Source: CAVYUC01 sp963816685
GTDB lineage: Bacteria; Bacteroidota; Bacteroidia; Bacteroidales; Prolixibacteraceae
Length of the DNA: 64,000 bases
Assembly: GCA_963816685.1 (NCBI GenBank)
Contig: CAWFMB010000014.1
Span: forward strand, 620,001-684,000
Reading direction: 5' to 3'
The position numbers were made by a program, and so were the translations under genes. The number at the start of each line of letters is the position of its first letter. Position 1 is the first letter of the stretch. Shown piece after piece: positions 36,082 through 44,471 of this stretch. The notes beneath the pieces were generated by a model, which was not told where the DNA came from, searched no databases, and worked only from the letters and a program-made list of their open reading frames with translations.

Positions 36082-37419
36082 ATGAAAGTTAATTTCGGTT
36101 ATTTACTCACCATTTCGTTGGTCACTGCGCTTGGCGGACTGCTTTTCGGGTTCGATATTTCAGTGATATCGGGTACAATTCCGTTTCTTCAGGATTTTTT
36201 TGAATTAAATGAAACAATGAAAGGCTGGGTAGTCAGCAGCGCGTTAATCGGATGTATTTTGGGCGCCAGTTACAGCGGCCGGCTGGGTGATTACTTCGGC
36301 CGGAAAAATGTGTTGCTGGTGGTGAGCATTTTATTTGCCATTTCAGCGATCGGCAGCGGTATGGCCAATTCTATTCCCGGGTTTATTTTTTACCGTATTC
36401 TGGGTGGAATAGCAGTTGGCGGTGCTTCGGTTTTAGCACCTATGTACATAGCTGAAGTTTCGCCGGCGCACTTGCGCGGAAGAATGGTTTCACTTAACCA
36501 GTTGACCATAGTCATCGGAATTTCAATGGCTTATTTTTCCAACTATTTATTACTGGGGATTGGTGAAAATGCCTGGCGCTGGATGTTTGCTGCCGAAGCT
36601 GCTCCGGCACTGCTTTTTTTTGCTGCGCTTTTTATTGTTCCGGAGAGTCCGCGCTGGCTGGTGGCCAGGAATGAAGAAAACAAAGCCCGGCTGGTACTTG
36701 AAAGAGTTGCAGGAAGTGATTTTGCCCAATTCGAATTAGGCGAAATCCGCGAATCACTGAAAGGAGCCGTAAAAAGGGGAACATTGAAAGATGCTTTCAA
36801 AAAGAAATACACACGGATTCTTTTTCTTGGGATTTTTCTTGCGGTGTTCCAGCAATGGTCGGGAATTAATGTCATCTTTTTTTATGCTCCCGATATTTTT
36901 GCGAAAGCCAATCTGGGAGTCGATGCAGCGCTTTTCCAGACTACATTAATTGGTCTGATGAATCTGCTGTTTACAATTCTTGCCATGCGGGTAATCGATA
37001 AAATGGGGAGAAAAAAACTGATGCTCATCGGCGCTGCAGGAATGACTGTTTGCTATTTTGTCATTGGATATCTGTTTCAAACCGGACGCACAGGCGATTG
37101 GATGCTGCTGACGTTTATTATTCTCACTCCTGCATTCTTTGCATTTGGACTTGGCCCAACAGTCTGGGTCGTGCTTTCAGAAATATTTCCAAATAAAATA
37201 AGGGGAGCGGCCATGTCGGTAGCTACGTTTGCACTCTGGGTGGCCAGTTACCTGTTGACCCTTACTTTTCCTATTTTTGTGGAATTATTTAGCGCTGCCT
37301 TTACATTTTGGATTTATGCAGTAATTTGCATAGTCGGTTTTGTAGTAATTTTTAAGTACCTGCCGGAGACAAAGGGTATTTCGTTGGAAAATCTTGAAAA
37401 GATGTTGGTGAAGGAATAA
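36082..37419 (+). CDS. Sugar:H+ symporter, MFS sugar porter family (XylE/AraE-like)
   Basis: A 445-residue permease with twelve predicted membrane helices. Sugar porter signatures are present: GGLLFGFDISVISG in TM1, SYSGRLGDYFGRKNVLLVVS between TM2 and TM3, and AEVSPAHLRGRMVSLNQL after TM4. IVPESPRWL follows TM6, and LPETKGISLE closes the last helix. It likely imports a monosaccharide such as xylose, galactose, glucose or fucose. I start at ATG 36082; an upstream TTG at 36016 would add 22 unlikely residues. It diverges from GH36 over 116 bp, suggesting shared control and uptake of the GH36 product. Confidence 0.92.
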   Translation: MKVNFGYLLTISLVTALGGLLFGFDISVISGTIPFLQDFFELNETMKGWVVSSALIGCILGASYSGRLGDYFGRKNVLLVVSILFAISAIGSGMANSIPGFIFYRILGGIAVGGASVLAPMYIAEVSPAHLRGRMVSLNQLTIVIGISMAYFSNYLLLGIGENAWRWMFAAEAAPALLFFAALFIVPESPRWLVARNEENKARLVLERVAGSDFAQFELGEIRESLKGAVKRGTLKDAFKKKYTRILFLGIFLAVFQQWSGINVIFFYAPDIFAKANLGVDAALFQTTLIGLMNLLFTILAMRVIDKMGRKKLMLIGAAGMTVCYFVIGYLFQTGRTGDWMLLTFIILTPAFFAFGLGPTVWVVLSEIFPNKIRGAAMSVATFALWVASYLLTLTFPIFVELFSAAFTFWIYAVICIVGFVVIFKYLPETKGISLENLEKMLVKE

Positions 37420-37433
37420 TTAAACTGGAAATT

Positions 37434-37832
37434 ATGGAAGAAGATATTCGATGGAAACAACGTTTTTCAAATTATACGAAAGCTTTCGAACAGTTTTCCG
37501 AATTTATAGAAAAAGGGGAATTAAATAAATTTGAAGAACAGGGCCTGATTCAGGCATTTGAAAATACATTTGAGCTTGCGTGGAACGTAATGAAAGATTA
37601 TTTTGAATACCAGGGCGAACAAACTATTACCGGAAGCAGGGATGCATTTCGTCTGGCTTTTAAAAGAGGGCTGATTGGCGATGGTGAATTGTGGATGGAT
37701 ATGATTGCGAGCCGGATTAAAACAAGCCATACGTATAACGAAGAAACTGCAGAAGAAATCGTTGAAAAAATAAAAGAGGTGTATTTTGATCTTTTCACTC
37801 AGTTTTACCAGGCAATGAAATCGCGGTTATGA
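37434..37832 (+). CDS. HEPN-type toxin / nucleotidyltransferase substrate-binding protein (HepT-like)
   Basis: A 132-residue all-helical protein of the HI0074 type (PF08780): FEEQGLIQAFENTFELAWNV and GSRDAFRLAFKRGLI. It carries RIKTSHTY with Arg94, His99 and Tyr101, which fits the RX4HXY motif of HEPN RNases in MNT/HEPN toxin-antitoxin pairs. In studied pairs the MNT partner adds AMP to the tyrosine to silence the RNase. The gene overlaps the MNT gene by 4 bp (ATGA). A role as toxin is thus likely but not proven. Confidence 0.87.
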   Translation: MEEDIRWKQRFSNYTKAFEQFSEFIEKGELNKFEEQGLIQAFENTFELAWNVMKDYFEYQGEQTITGSRDAFRLAFKRGLIGDGELWMDMIASRIKTSHTYNEETAEEIVEKIKEVYFDLFTQFYQAMKSRL

Positions 37833-38143
37833 ATTTTGGATTGAAAGAGGAAACTATTCTGAAAATAAATTCATTGTTTGAACGATTTCCGCAAATTGAA
37901 AAAGCAGTTATTTACGGATCGCGGGTAAAAGGAAATTTTAAAAAGGGGTCTGATATTGATTTAATATTAATTGGGGAAAACCTTGATTTGACCAGCATAA
38001 ACAGAATTGAAACAGAAATTGATGATCTTTTGCTTCCTTATTCGTTCGACATTTCCATCTATCATCAATTGGAAAACCCTGATTTAATCCAGCATATTAA
38101 CAGAGTTGGCAAAACTTTTTACCTGAAATCCAATAAAAACTGA
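37829..38143 (+). CDS. MNT-type nucleotidyltransferase antitoxin (MntA-like)
   Basis: A 104-residue minimal nucleotidyltransferase. The motif runs from Gly30-Ser31 to Asp42-x-Asp44 (GSRVKGNFKKGSDID), exactly GSX10DXD, the catalytic pattern of MntA antitoxins. It ends with a second acidic strand (YSFDISIYHQLENPD). It overlaps the HEPN gene by 4 bp and is followed directly by the beta-helix gene. Expected action: AMP transfer to the HEPN partner. Confidence 0.9.
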   Translation: MNFGLKEETILKINSLFERFPQIEKAVIYGSRVKGNFKKGSDIDLILIGENLDLTSINRIETEIDDLLLPYSFDISIYHQLENPDLIQHINRVGKTFYLKSNKN

Positions 38144-38147
38144 AACA

Positions 38148-40016
38148 ATGAAACTGATACTTTTTCCAACTATTCTTATATTATTTGTTTTTAATCTTTC
38201 TGCCAAAGAATACCATGTGGCAAAAAATGGAAATGATCAAAATTCGGGAGCTGCAGATTCTCCTTTACTTACCATTCAGTCTGCGGCAAAACTGGCACAC
38301 GCGGGCGATGTAATTACTGTTCACGAGGGGATTTACCGCGAACAGATTGCACCAACACACGGCGGAACATCAAACGATAACCGGATTGTTTATCGCGTGG
38401 CGGAAGGCGAAAAGGTGGAAATAAAGGGTTCGGAAATGATAAAAGGATGGGAAAAGCTTTCCGGCGATGTATGGAAAGTTACGATTCCCAATTCTTTTTT
38501 TGGTGATTACAACCCTTACAAAGACATTATCCATGGTGACTGGTTCAATGATTTGGGACGTATACACCACACCGGCGATGTTTACCTCAACGAAAAATCG
38601 ATGTGGGAAATGGCTATTCTCGAGCGGGTTTTGAACCCGGTGGTGCAGGAAGATAATTTTGATCCGGAAGGTTCAACCTATACCTGGTTTTGCGAAAGCG
38701 ATGATATGAACACTTACATTTACGCCAACTTCCATGGTTCAAATCCGAATGATGAAGTTGTTGAAATCAATGTACGTAAAAGCTGTTTTTATCCGGTTAA
38801 AACAGGAATAAATTATATTACTGTCAGCGGGTTTGTCATGCGGCATGCAGCTACGCAATGGGCCCCGCCCACTGCTGAACAAGTCGGGCTGATTGGAACG
38901 AACTGGAGCAAAGGCTGGATTATCGAAAACAATACCATCAGCGATTCCCGTTGCTCGGGAATTACACTTGGGAAACATGGAGATGAATACGACAATACAT
39001 CCGAGAATTCTGCCGAAGGTTATGTGGAAACAATCAAACGGGCGCATGCAAGAGGCTGGAGCAAAGAGAATATTGGTTCGCACATCGTCCGGAATAATTC
39101 TATTTCAAATTGTGAACAGACAGGAATCTGCGGAAGTATGGGTGGTGTTTTCAGTACGATTGAGAACAACAATATTTACAACATCTGGACAAAAAGACAA
39201 TTTACCGGCGCCGAAATGGGCGGGATAAAAATCCATGCAGCCATCGATATGCTCATTAAAAACAACCGGCTTGCAAATTGCGGGCGCGGACTGTGGCTCG
39301 ACTGGATGAATCAGGGCGCACATGTGGTGGGTAATTTATTTTACAACAACACCACTGATGATATTTTTGTGGAAGTGAACCACGGACCATTTCTTTTCGA
39401 AAACAACATTATGCTTTCACCACTTTCTATTCGCGACTGGTCGGAAGGAGGCGCATTTGTGCACAATCTTATTGCCGGAAATATTGAATTGCAGCCGCAG
39501 GATCGCCTTACGCCTTTCCATCCGCCACACTCCACAGAAGTTGCAGGATTGAAGCAAACCAAAGGCGGTGATGATCGGTATTACAACAATATTTTAACTG
39601 GCAGTTTTCAGGAAACCCGGAATCAAAAATCAGGTCTGAGAGTGTATGAAAATACGGAATACCCGATGTTTGTGAATGGAAATGTATACCTGAACAATGC
39701 GACTCCATTTCAAAATGAAAAGAATCAATTGGTTCTGGATATTAATCCTGATATTCAGCTTGAAGAAACAGAAGAAGGTATTTTTCTTATAATGCATTTC
39801 GATAAAAGTATCGTAAAAATGAAAAATCAGTTGGTAACTGCTGATTTGCTGGATAAATCAAAAGTATCAAATCAGGGATACACAAATCCGGATGGTTCAG
39901 GAATAACTATTGCCAAAGATTATTTTGGAAACAAAAGAAATACTGGAAATCCAACTGCCGGTCCTTTTGAAACACCGGGGACCGGAAAAATAAAGTTAAA
40001 GGTCTGGGCAAAATAG
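38148..40016 (+). CDS. Secreted right-handed beta-helix protein
   Basis: A 622-residue exported protein with a signal peptide (1-19, ending NLSA). It starts KEYHVAKNGNDQNSGAADSP and TIQSAAKLAHAGDVITVHEG, the usual N-cap of parallel beta-helix polysaccharide enzymes. About eight coils with N-rich ladders follow (IIENNTISDSRCSGITLG, HIVRNNSISNCEQTGICG, LIKNNRLANCGRGLWLD). GH141 (fucosidase or xylanase) and polysaccharide lyase families share this outline, but I cannot fix the family or the catalytic residues. The context (GH29, GH36, sugar symporter) favours a glycan-degrading role. Confidence 0.75.
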   Translation: MKLILFPTILILFVFNLSAKEYHVAKNGNDQNSGAADSPLLTIQSAAKLAHAGDVITVHEGIYREQIAPTHGGTSNDNRIVYRVAEGEKVEIKGSEMIKGWEKLSGDVWKVTIPNSFFGDYNPYKDIIHGDWFNDLGRIHHTGDVYLNEKSMWEMAILERVLNPVVQEDNFDPEGSTYTWFCESDDMNTYIYANFHGSNPNDEVVEINVRKSCFYPVKTGINYITVSGFVMRHAATQWAPPTAEQVGLIGTNWSKGWIIENNTISDSRCSGITLGKHGDEYDNTSENSAEGYVETIKRAHARGWSKENIGSHIVRNNSISNCEQTGICGSMGGVFSTIENNNIYNIWTKRQFTGAEMGGIKIHAAIDMLIKNNRLANCGRGLWLDWMNQGAHVVGNLFYNNTTDDIFVEVNHGPFLFENNIMLSPLSIRDWSEGGAFVHNLIAGNIELQPQDRLTPFHPPHSTEVAGLKQTKGGDDRYYNNILTGSFQETRNQKSGLRVYENTEYPMFVNGNVYLNNATPFQNEKNQLVLDINPDIQLEETEEGIFLIMHFDKSIVKMKNQLVTADLLDKSKVSNQGYTNPDGSGITIAKDYFGNKRNTGNPTAGPFETPGTGKIKLKVWAK

Positions 40017-40040
40017 TTTTGGTTTTAAAACATGCGGATG

Positions 40041-40058
40041 TGTAAATATTTCTTTACA
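40041..40058. promoter_or_regulatory. Operator-like palindrome TGTAAA-N6-TTTACA, copy 1
   Basis: TGTAAA (40041-40046) and TTTACA (40053-40058) form an 18-bp dyad. A second copy with the same arms and spacing lies with its centre 32 bp downstream, about three helical turns away. It precedes the URO-D-type gene by about 90 bp. This looks like a dimer-binding site for a LacI-, GntR- or CRP-type regulator. Confidence 0.5.
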
Positions 40059-40069
40059 ATTATGTGCAT

Positions 40070-40093
40070 ATTTGTAAATGATCTTTTACAAAT
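40070..40093. promoter_or_regulatory. Operator-like palindrome TGTAAA-N6-TTTACA, copy 2
   Basis: ATTTGTAAA (40070-40078) is mirrored by TTTACAAAT (40085-40093) around a 6-bp centre, so the dyad is 24 bp and longer than in copy 1. The two palindromes together suggest cooperative binding of two dimers on the same face of the DNA. No local regulator gene is adjacent, so the binding protein would be encoded elsewhere. Confidence 0.5.
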
Positions 40094-40145
40094 CAGTTGA
40101 ATCTGCTTATTTAAAACATTTAATCGATAAATAAACCATTTAAAT

Positions 40146-41405
40146 ATGAACTCAAGAGACCAGTTTATAAAAACAATAAACCACCGGCAGGCTGACAGAA
40201 TTGTGCTGGATTTGGGATCCACTGCTGTGACAGGAATACATGTTAAAACTGTTTCGAATTTAAGGCGCCATTTTGGGTTGCAGCGTAAACCGGTACGCGT
40301 TATTGAACCATTCCAGATGCTGGGTGAAGTCGATTGGGAGCTGGTTGATTCTATTGGCATTGATGTTATTGGTGCCTGGGGAAGAAACAATATGTTTGGC
40401 TTTAACAATCATGCGCCATATAAAGAATGGAAGACTCCATGGGGACAGCGTGTGATGGTTCCCCGGAATTTTAACGTCACCACCGACGATAAAGGTGATG
40501 TTTTAATGTATCCTGAAGGCGATACTTCAATTCCGCCATCAGCAAGAATGCCAAAAACAGGGTATTTTTTCGATGCCATTATCCGGCAGGATCCGATTGA
40601 TGAGGATAATTTGAATGTGGAGGACAACCTGGAGGAATTTGGTTTGATTTCGGATAAAGACCTGGAACATTGGCGCATGGAAGTTGACAAAGCCTATTTT
40701 TCCGGAAAAGCTGTAATCGCAGCTTTTGGTGGGACTGCGCTTGGAGATATCGCATTGGTTCCCGGAATGCAGCTCCGTCATCCGAAAGGTATCCGTGATG
40801 TGGCGGAATGGTACATGAGTACGGTTATGAGACCGGATTACATTAAAAACATTTATGAACGTCAGGCAGAAATTGCAATTGAAAATATGCGCCGGATATT
40901 TGCGGTGGTCGGGAATAAAGTAAATGCTGTTTTTATGTGTGGTACAGATTTCGGAACACAAAGTTCCACGTTCTGCTCACCAGAACAATTCGATGAAATG
41001 TGGCTGCCTTACTATAAAAGAATGAACGACTGGATTCATGAAAATACGCAATGGAAAACGTTTAAACATTCTTGCGGGGCGGTGGAAACTTTTATGGATA
41101 GCTTCATCCGCGCTGGTTTCGATATCATTAATCCGGTTCAGATAAATGCAGCCGGTATGGATCCAAAAAAGCTGAAGGAAAAATATGGCAGTAACCTTGT
41201 ATTTTGGGGCGGAGGTATAGACACACAAAAAATGCTGCCGTTTGGAAAAACAGAAGAAGTACGCGAACAGGTTTTGCGAACCTGCGATATATTTTCGAAA
41301 GATGGTGGATTCGTGTTTAACACAGTGCACAATATCCAGGCAAATGTTCCGGTTGAGAATGTGGTGGCGATGTTGGAAGCCATTCAGGAATTTAACGGAA
41401 GATAA
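40146..41405 (+). CDS. Uroporphyrinogen decarboxylase-fold (URO-D/MtaA-like) protein
   Basis: A 419-residue cytoplasmic protein of the URO-D superfamily. The start NSRDQFIKTINHRQADRIVL is typical. The C-terminal half has WKTFKHSCGAVETFMDSFIR, where HSCG resembles the zinc-binding motif of corrinoid methyltransferases such as MtaA, followed by VFWGGGIDTQKMLPFG and FVFNTVHNIQANVP. True HemE proteins are shorter and lack the zinc motif, so heme synthesis is unlikely. Together with fucosidase and beta-helix genes it may act in demethylation of methylated sugars or another catabolic step. That is speculation. Two operator-like palindromes lie just upstream. Confidence 0.82.
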   Translation: MNSRDQFIKTINHRQADRIVLDLGSTAVTGIHVKTVSNLRRHFGLQRKPVRVIEPFQMLGEVDWELVDSIGIDVIGAWGRNNMFGFNNHAPYKEWKTPWGQRVMVPRNFNVTTDDKGDVLMYPEGDTSIPPSARMPKTGYFFDAIIRQDPIDEDNLNVEDNLEEFGLISDKDLEHWRMEVDKAYFSGKAVIAAFGGTALGDIALVPGMQLRHPKGIRDVAEWYMSTVMRPDYIKNIYERQAEIAIENMRRIFAVVGNKVNAVFMCGTDFGTQSSTFCSPEQFDEMWLPYYKRMNDWIHENTQWKTFKHSCGAVETFMDSFIRAGFDIINPVQINAAGMDPKKLKEKYGSNLVFWGGGIDTQKMLPFGKTEEVREQVLRTCDIFSKDGGFVFNTVHNIQANVPVENVVAMLEAIQEFNGR

Positions 41406-41477
41406 TCGAAATCGGCCCTGAAAGGGCAGCTTGTAAAAGAATATAAATCACTAATGAAATCTAAAACTTCAATAACG

Positions 41478-42861
41478 ATGAAAAAAATAAAATTAATTCT
41501 TGTTATAATTGGTGTTCATTACCACCACTATTACATTCGCTCAAAACTACCAACCTAACTGGGAATCGATTGACAGCCGCCCAGTTCCGGAATGGTTCGA
41601 GAATGCTAAATTTGGGATATTTATTCACTGGGGAGTTTATTCTGTGCCTGCATGGGCGCCCGCCGATGCAGATATCGGTGTTTATGCAAAATATGCCGAA
41701 TGGTATTGGCGCAGAATCAATGATGACAGTCCTGCAGGTAAATTATTCCGTGCCTATCACAATGAAACATATGGTGAGGATTTTCAATACCAGGATTTTG
41801 CTGACGATTTTAATGCCCGTCATTTTGAACCCGAAAAGTGGGCTGATGTTTTCAAACAGGCCGGTGCAAAATATGTGGTGCTTACCTCAAAACATCACGA
41901 AGGATTTACATTGTGGCCAAGCGCTGAAAGCTGGAACTGGAACAGTGTTGATATTGGTCCGCACCGCGATTTATGCGGCGATCTCAGCGATGCAGTGAAA
42001 GATGCAGGTTTGCACATGGGATTTTATTATTCATTGTACGAATGGTACAATCCAATTTATCACGATAATCTCGAAAAATACGTCGATAATCACATGATTC
42101 CGCAAATGAAGGATTTGGTTACCCGCTACGAACCTGATATTTTATGGACAGACGGCGAATGGGACTATCCAAGTGAAGACTGGAAAAGCACTGAATTTTT
42201 GGCCTGGCTTTACAATGAATCACCAGTAAAAGATCAGATTTGCATAAACGATCGTTGGGGAAAAGAAACCCGTGGTGTACATGGTGGATATTTCACTACC
42301 GAATATGATATGGTGCATGAACAGGAAGGTGTTGGTGAGGTAACCCGGCCATGGGAAGAGTGCCGCGGAATCGGAACTTCTTTTGGTTATAACCAGGTGG
42401 AAGACCTTGATAATTATATGACATCTGATGCATTAGTGGATCTTCTGGTTGAAAAAGTGGCTGGAGGCGGAAACTTGTTACTCGACATCGGACCAACTGC
42501 CGATGGAAGAATACCTGTGATTCAGCAAGAACGGCTTCTGGATATTGGAAACTGGCTTAATGTGAATGGTGAAGCTATTTACGACACCCGGAAATGGAAT
42601 GGTTCAGGTGAAAATAAACTCGAACATGTTTACTTCACTCAAAAAGGAAAAGATTTATATGTCATTTGTACTGAGTTTCCTGCAAAATCGATTTCTGTAA
42701 ACGGAATCGCAAAGGCAGGAAATGTTAAAATGCTTGGGTTCGATTCAGCCGTGAAATCTAAAAAGTCGGGCTCGAAACTGATAATTACAACACCAGTAAT
42801 CACTCCGGGAAGTATTCCTAATAATTATGCATGGGTTTTCAAGATAGAAGATACCTTATAA
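41478..42861 (+). CDS. GH29 alpha-L-fucosidase, signal peptide frameshifted
   Basis: A secreted fucosidase of about 460 residues. The barrel begins RPVPEWFENAKFGIFIHWGV and has KYVVLTSKHHEGFTLWPS and then ILWTDGEWDYP, with the nucleophile Asp215 counted from the in-frame TTG at 41509. The ATG at 41478 opens a leader in another frame. Deleting one G of the pair at 41511-41512 yields MKKIKLILVIIVFITTTITF followed by AQN, a textbook signal peptide. So the gene as read has a +1 frameshift in its leader, and a stop at 41506 blocks earlier in-frame starts. The catalytic domain is intact. Either a sequencing error or a real inactivation of export is possible. Confidence 0.85.
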
Positions 42862-43022
42862 TCTTTCATAAAAGGTGATTATATCATCCGAAATGTTCTG
42901 TAAACTGATGATGTTAAGCACCGATATAACGTTGAACAATTCTAAAAATCTGACGTTCAAGGAGAAAACATTTAAGGAAAGTCAATTAAAATTATTAATG
43001 TAATTAATCAAAACATAGGACA

Positions 43023-44378
43023 ATGAATAAAGCAAAACAATTTCTAAAATCACACAAAATGACAGCTGCTGATATCAACATTCAGGAACTTGTCAATCTG
43101 TTTTTAAACGACATGAAAAACGGGCTCGAAGGCAATGAAAGTTCGTTATTGATGCTGCCAACTTATATTGAAGCCGAAGGTGCGGTAAAACCAAATGAAC
43201 CGGTGGTCGCCATTGATGCAGGAGGCACTAATTTCAGGGCGGCTAAAATTTATTTCGACGATAAATTGAAGTTGGTGACTGAAAATATTCAGCTCAATAA
43301 AATGCCGGCTGTGGATGAAGAACTATCGAAAAAAGAATTCTTCGATACTTTTGCCAAATACATGGAAGATTATAAAAATGAATCGGATAAAATCGGCTTT
43401 TGTTTTTCGTATGCTGCTGAAATCTTCCCGAATAAAGACGGCAAATTACTCGAATGGAGCAAAGAGGTGAAAGCGCCTGAAGTTATTGGTGAAATGATTG
43501 GTGAAAACCTGTTGAAAGCGATGGGCACTCCTGACAAACAGCTGGTTTTGATGAATGATACTGTCTCTACATTACTTGCCGGAAAAGCTGCAACTGCCGG
43601 CAAAACCTATGATACCTATATCGGATTTATCCTTGGAACAGGTACAAATACAAGTTATATCGAACCGAATAAAAACATTACCAAAACTGCTGATCTTGAC
43701 GCAAACGGCAGTCAGATTATCAATATAGAATCGGGTAATTTCAGTAAAGCACCACGCACTGATATAGATATTGCTTTCGATAATACAACAAAAAATCCGG
43801 GACGTTACTCCTTCGAAAAAATGTTCTCGGGCGGTTATCTTGGCGGACTCTGTACTACCGCCTTAAAAATGGCTGCGGATGAAGGTTTGTTTTCCGATGA
43901 ATCGAAAAAGAATGTGAAGAACCTTCCGGAACTTACTTCGGAAGAGGTAAATAAATTTGTATCCGGTTTTGAACCCGATAAAGAAACACCCGTAGAATCA
44001 CTTTCAACAGAATATGGACAAAAAACAGCAACGAAAGTGGAAGAGCTGGATTTGAGTAAATTACACAATGCTTTGGTTTCGGATGAGGATAAAGAAAGTG
44101 CTACAACTATTATTGACGGGATCATTGAACGAGCCGCTAAACTTGTTGCAGCCAACCTGGCGTCTGTGATTCTTCGCACAGGCAAAGCAAAAACTGCCGA
44201 AAAGCCCGTATTGATGACTATTGAAGGAACAACATTCTACAAACTTAAAAACTTCCGGCAAATGTTTGAAGAGTTCCTGCAAGGTTTCCTTTCAGGAGAA
44301 AATAAACGGCATTATGAAATAGTGGAAGTTGAAAATTCCAGTCTGCTGGGAGCTGCCATTGCTGCAATTGTAAATTAA
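43023..44378 (+). CDS. Hexokinase of the eukaryotic-type family
   Basis: A 451-residue kinase that should phosphorylate glucose or other hexoses with ATP. The phosphate-1 loop is VVAIDAGGTNFRAAKI (61-76). KIGFCFSYAAEIFPNKDGKL is the sugar-binding region, and VLMNDTVSTLLAG holds the catalytic Asp179. IGFILGTGTNTSYIEP is the phosphate-2 segment. This is the large hexokinase family known from eukaryotes and also found in some Bacteroidota, not the ROK or Glk type. It lies after the fucosidase and may feed imported hexose into glycolysis or the glycogen operon. Confidence 0.92.
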   Translation: MNKAKQFLKSHKMTAADINIQELVNLFLNDMKNGLEGNESSLLMLPTYIEAEGAVKPNEPVVAIDAGGTNFRAAKIYFDDKLKLVTENIQLNKMPAVDEELSKKEFFDTFAKYMEDYKNESDKIGFCFSYAAEIFPNKDGKLLEWSKEVKAPEVIGEMIGENLLKAMGTPDKQLVLMNDTVSTLLAGKAATAGKTYDTYIGFILGTGTNTSYIEPNKNITKTADLDANGSQIINIESGNFSKAPRTDIDIAFDNTTKNPGRYSFEKMFSGGYLGGLCTTALKMAADEGLFSDESKKNVKNLPELTSEEVNKFVSGFEPDKETPVESLSTEYGQKTATKVEELDLSKLHNALVSDEDKESATTIIDGIIERAAKLVAANLASVILRTGKAKTAEKPVLMTIEGTTFYKLKNFRQMFEEFLQGFLSGENKRHYEIVEVENSSLLGAAIAAIVN

Positions 44379-44471
44379 AAGAAGCCCCTCCCAACCTTCC
44401 CCAAAAGGGAGGGAAGGAGGAATTCTTCTGAGTTTTGATACTGAAATCCAAAAGTCTTGTATCTATCCAAA

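Noticed and set aside
40146..41405. hemE (true uroporphyrinogen decarboxylase)
   Set aside because: The protein is longer than HemE, has an HSCG zinc-like motif and sits among glycan genes rather than heme genes.
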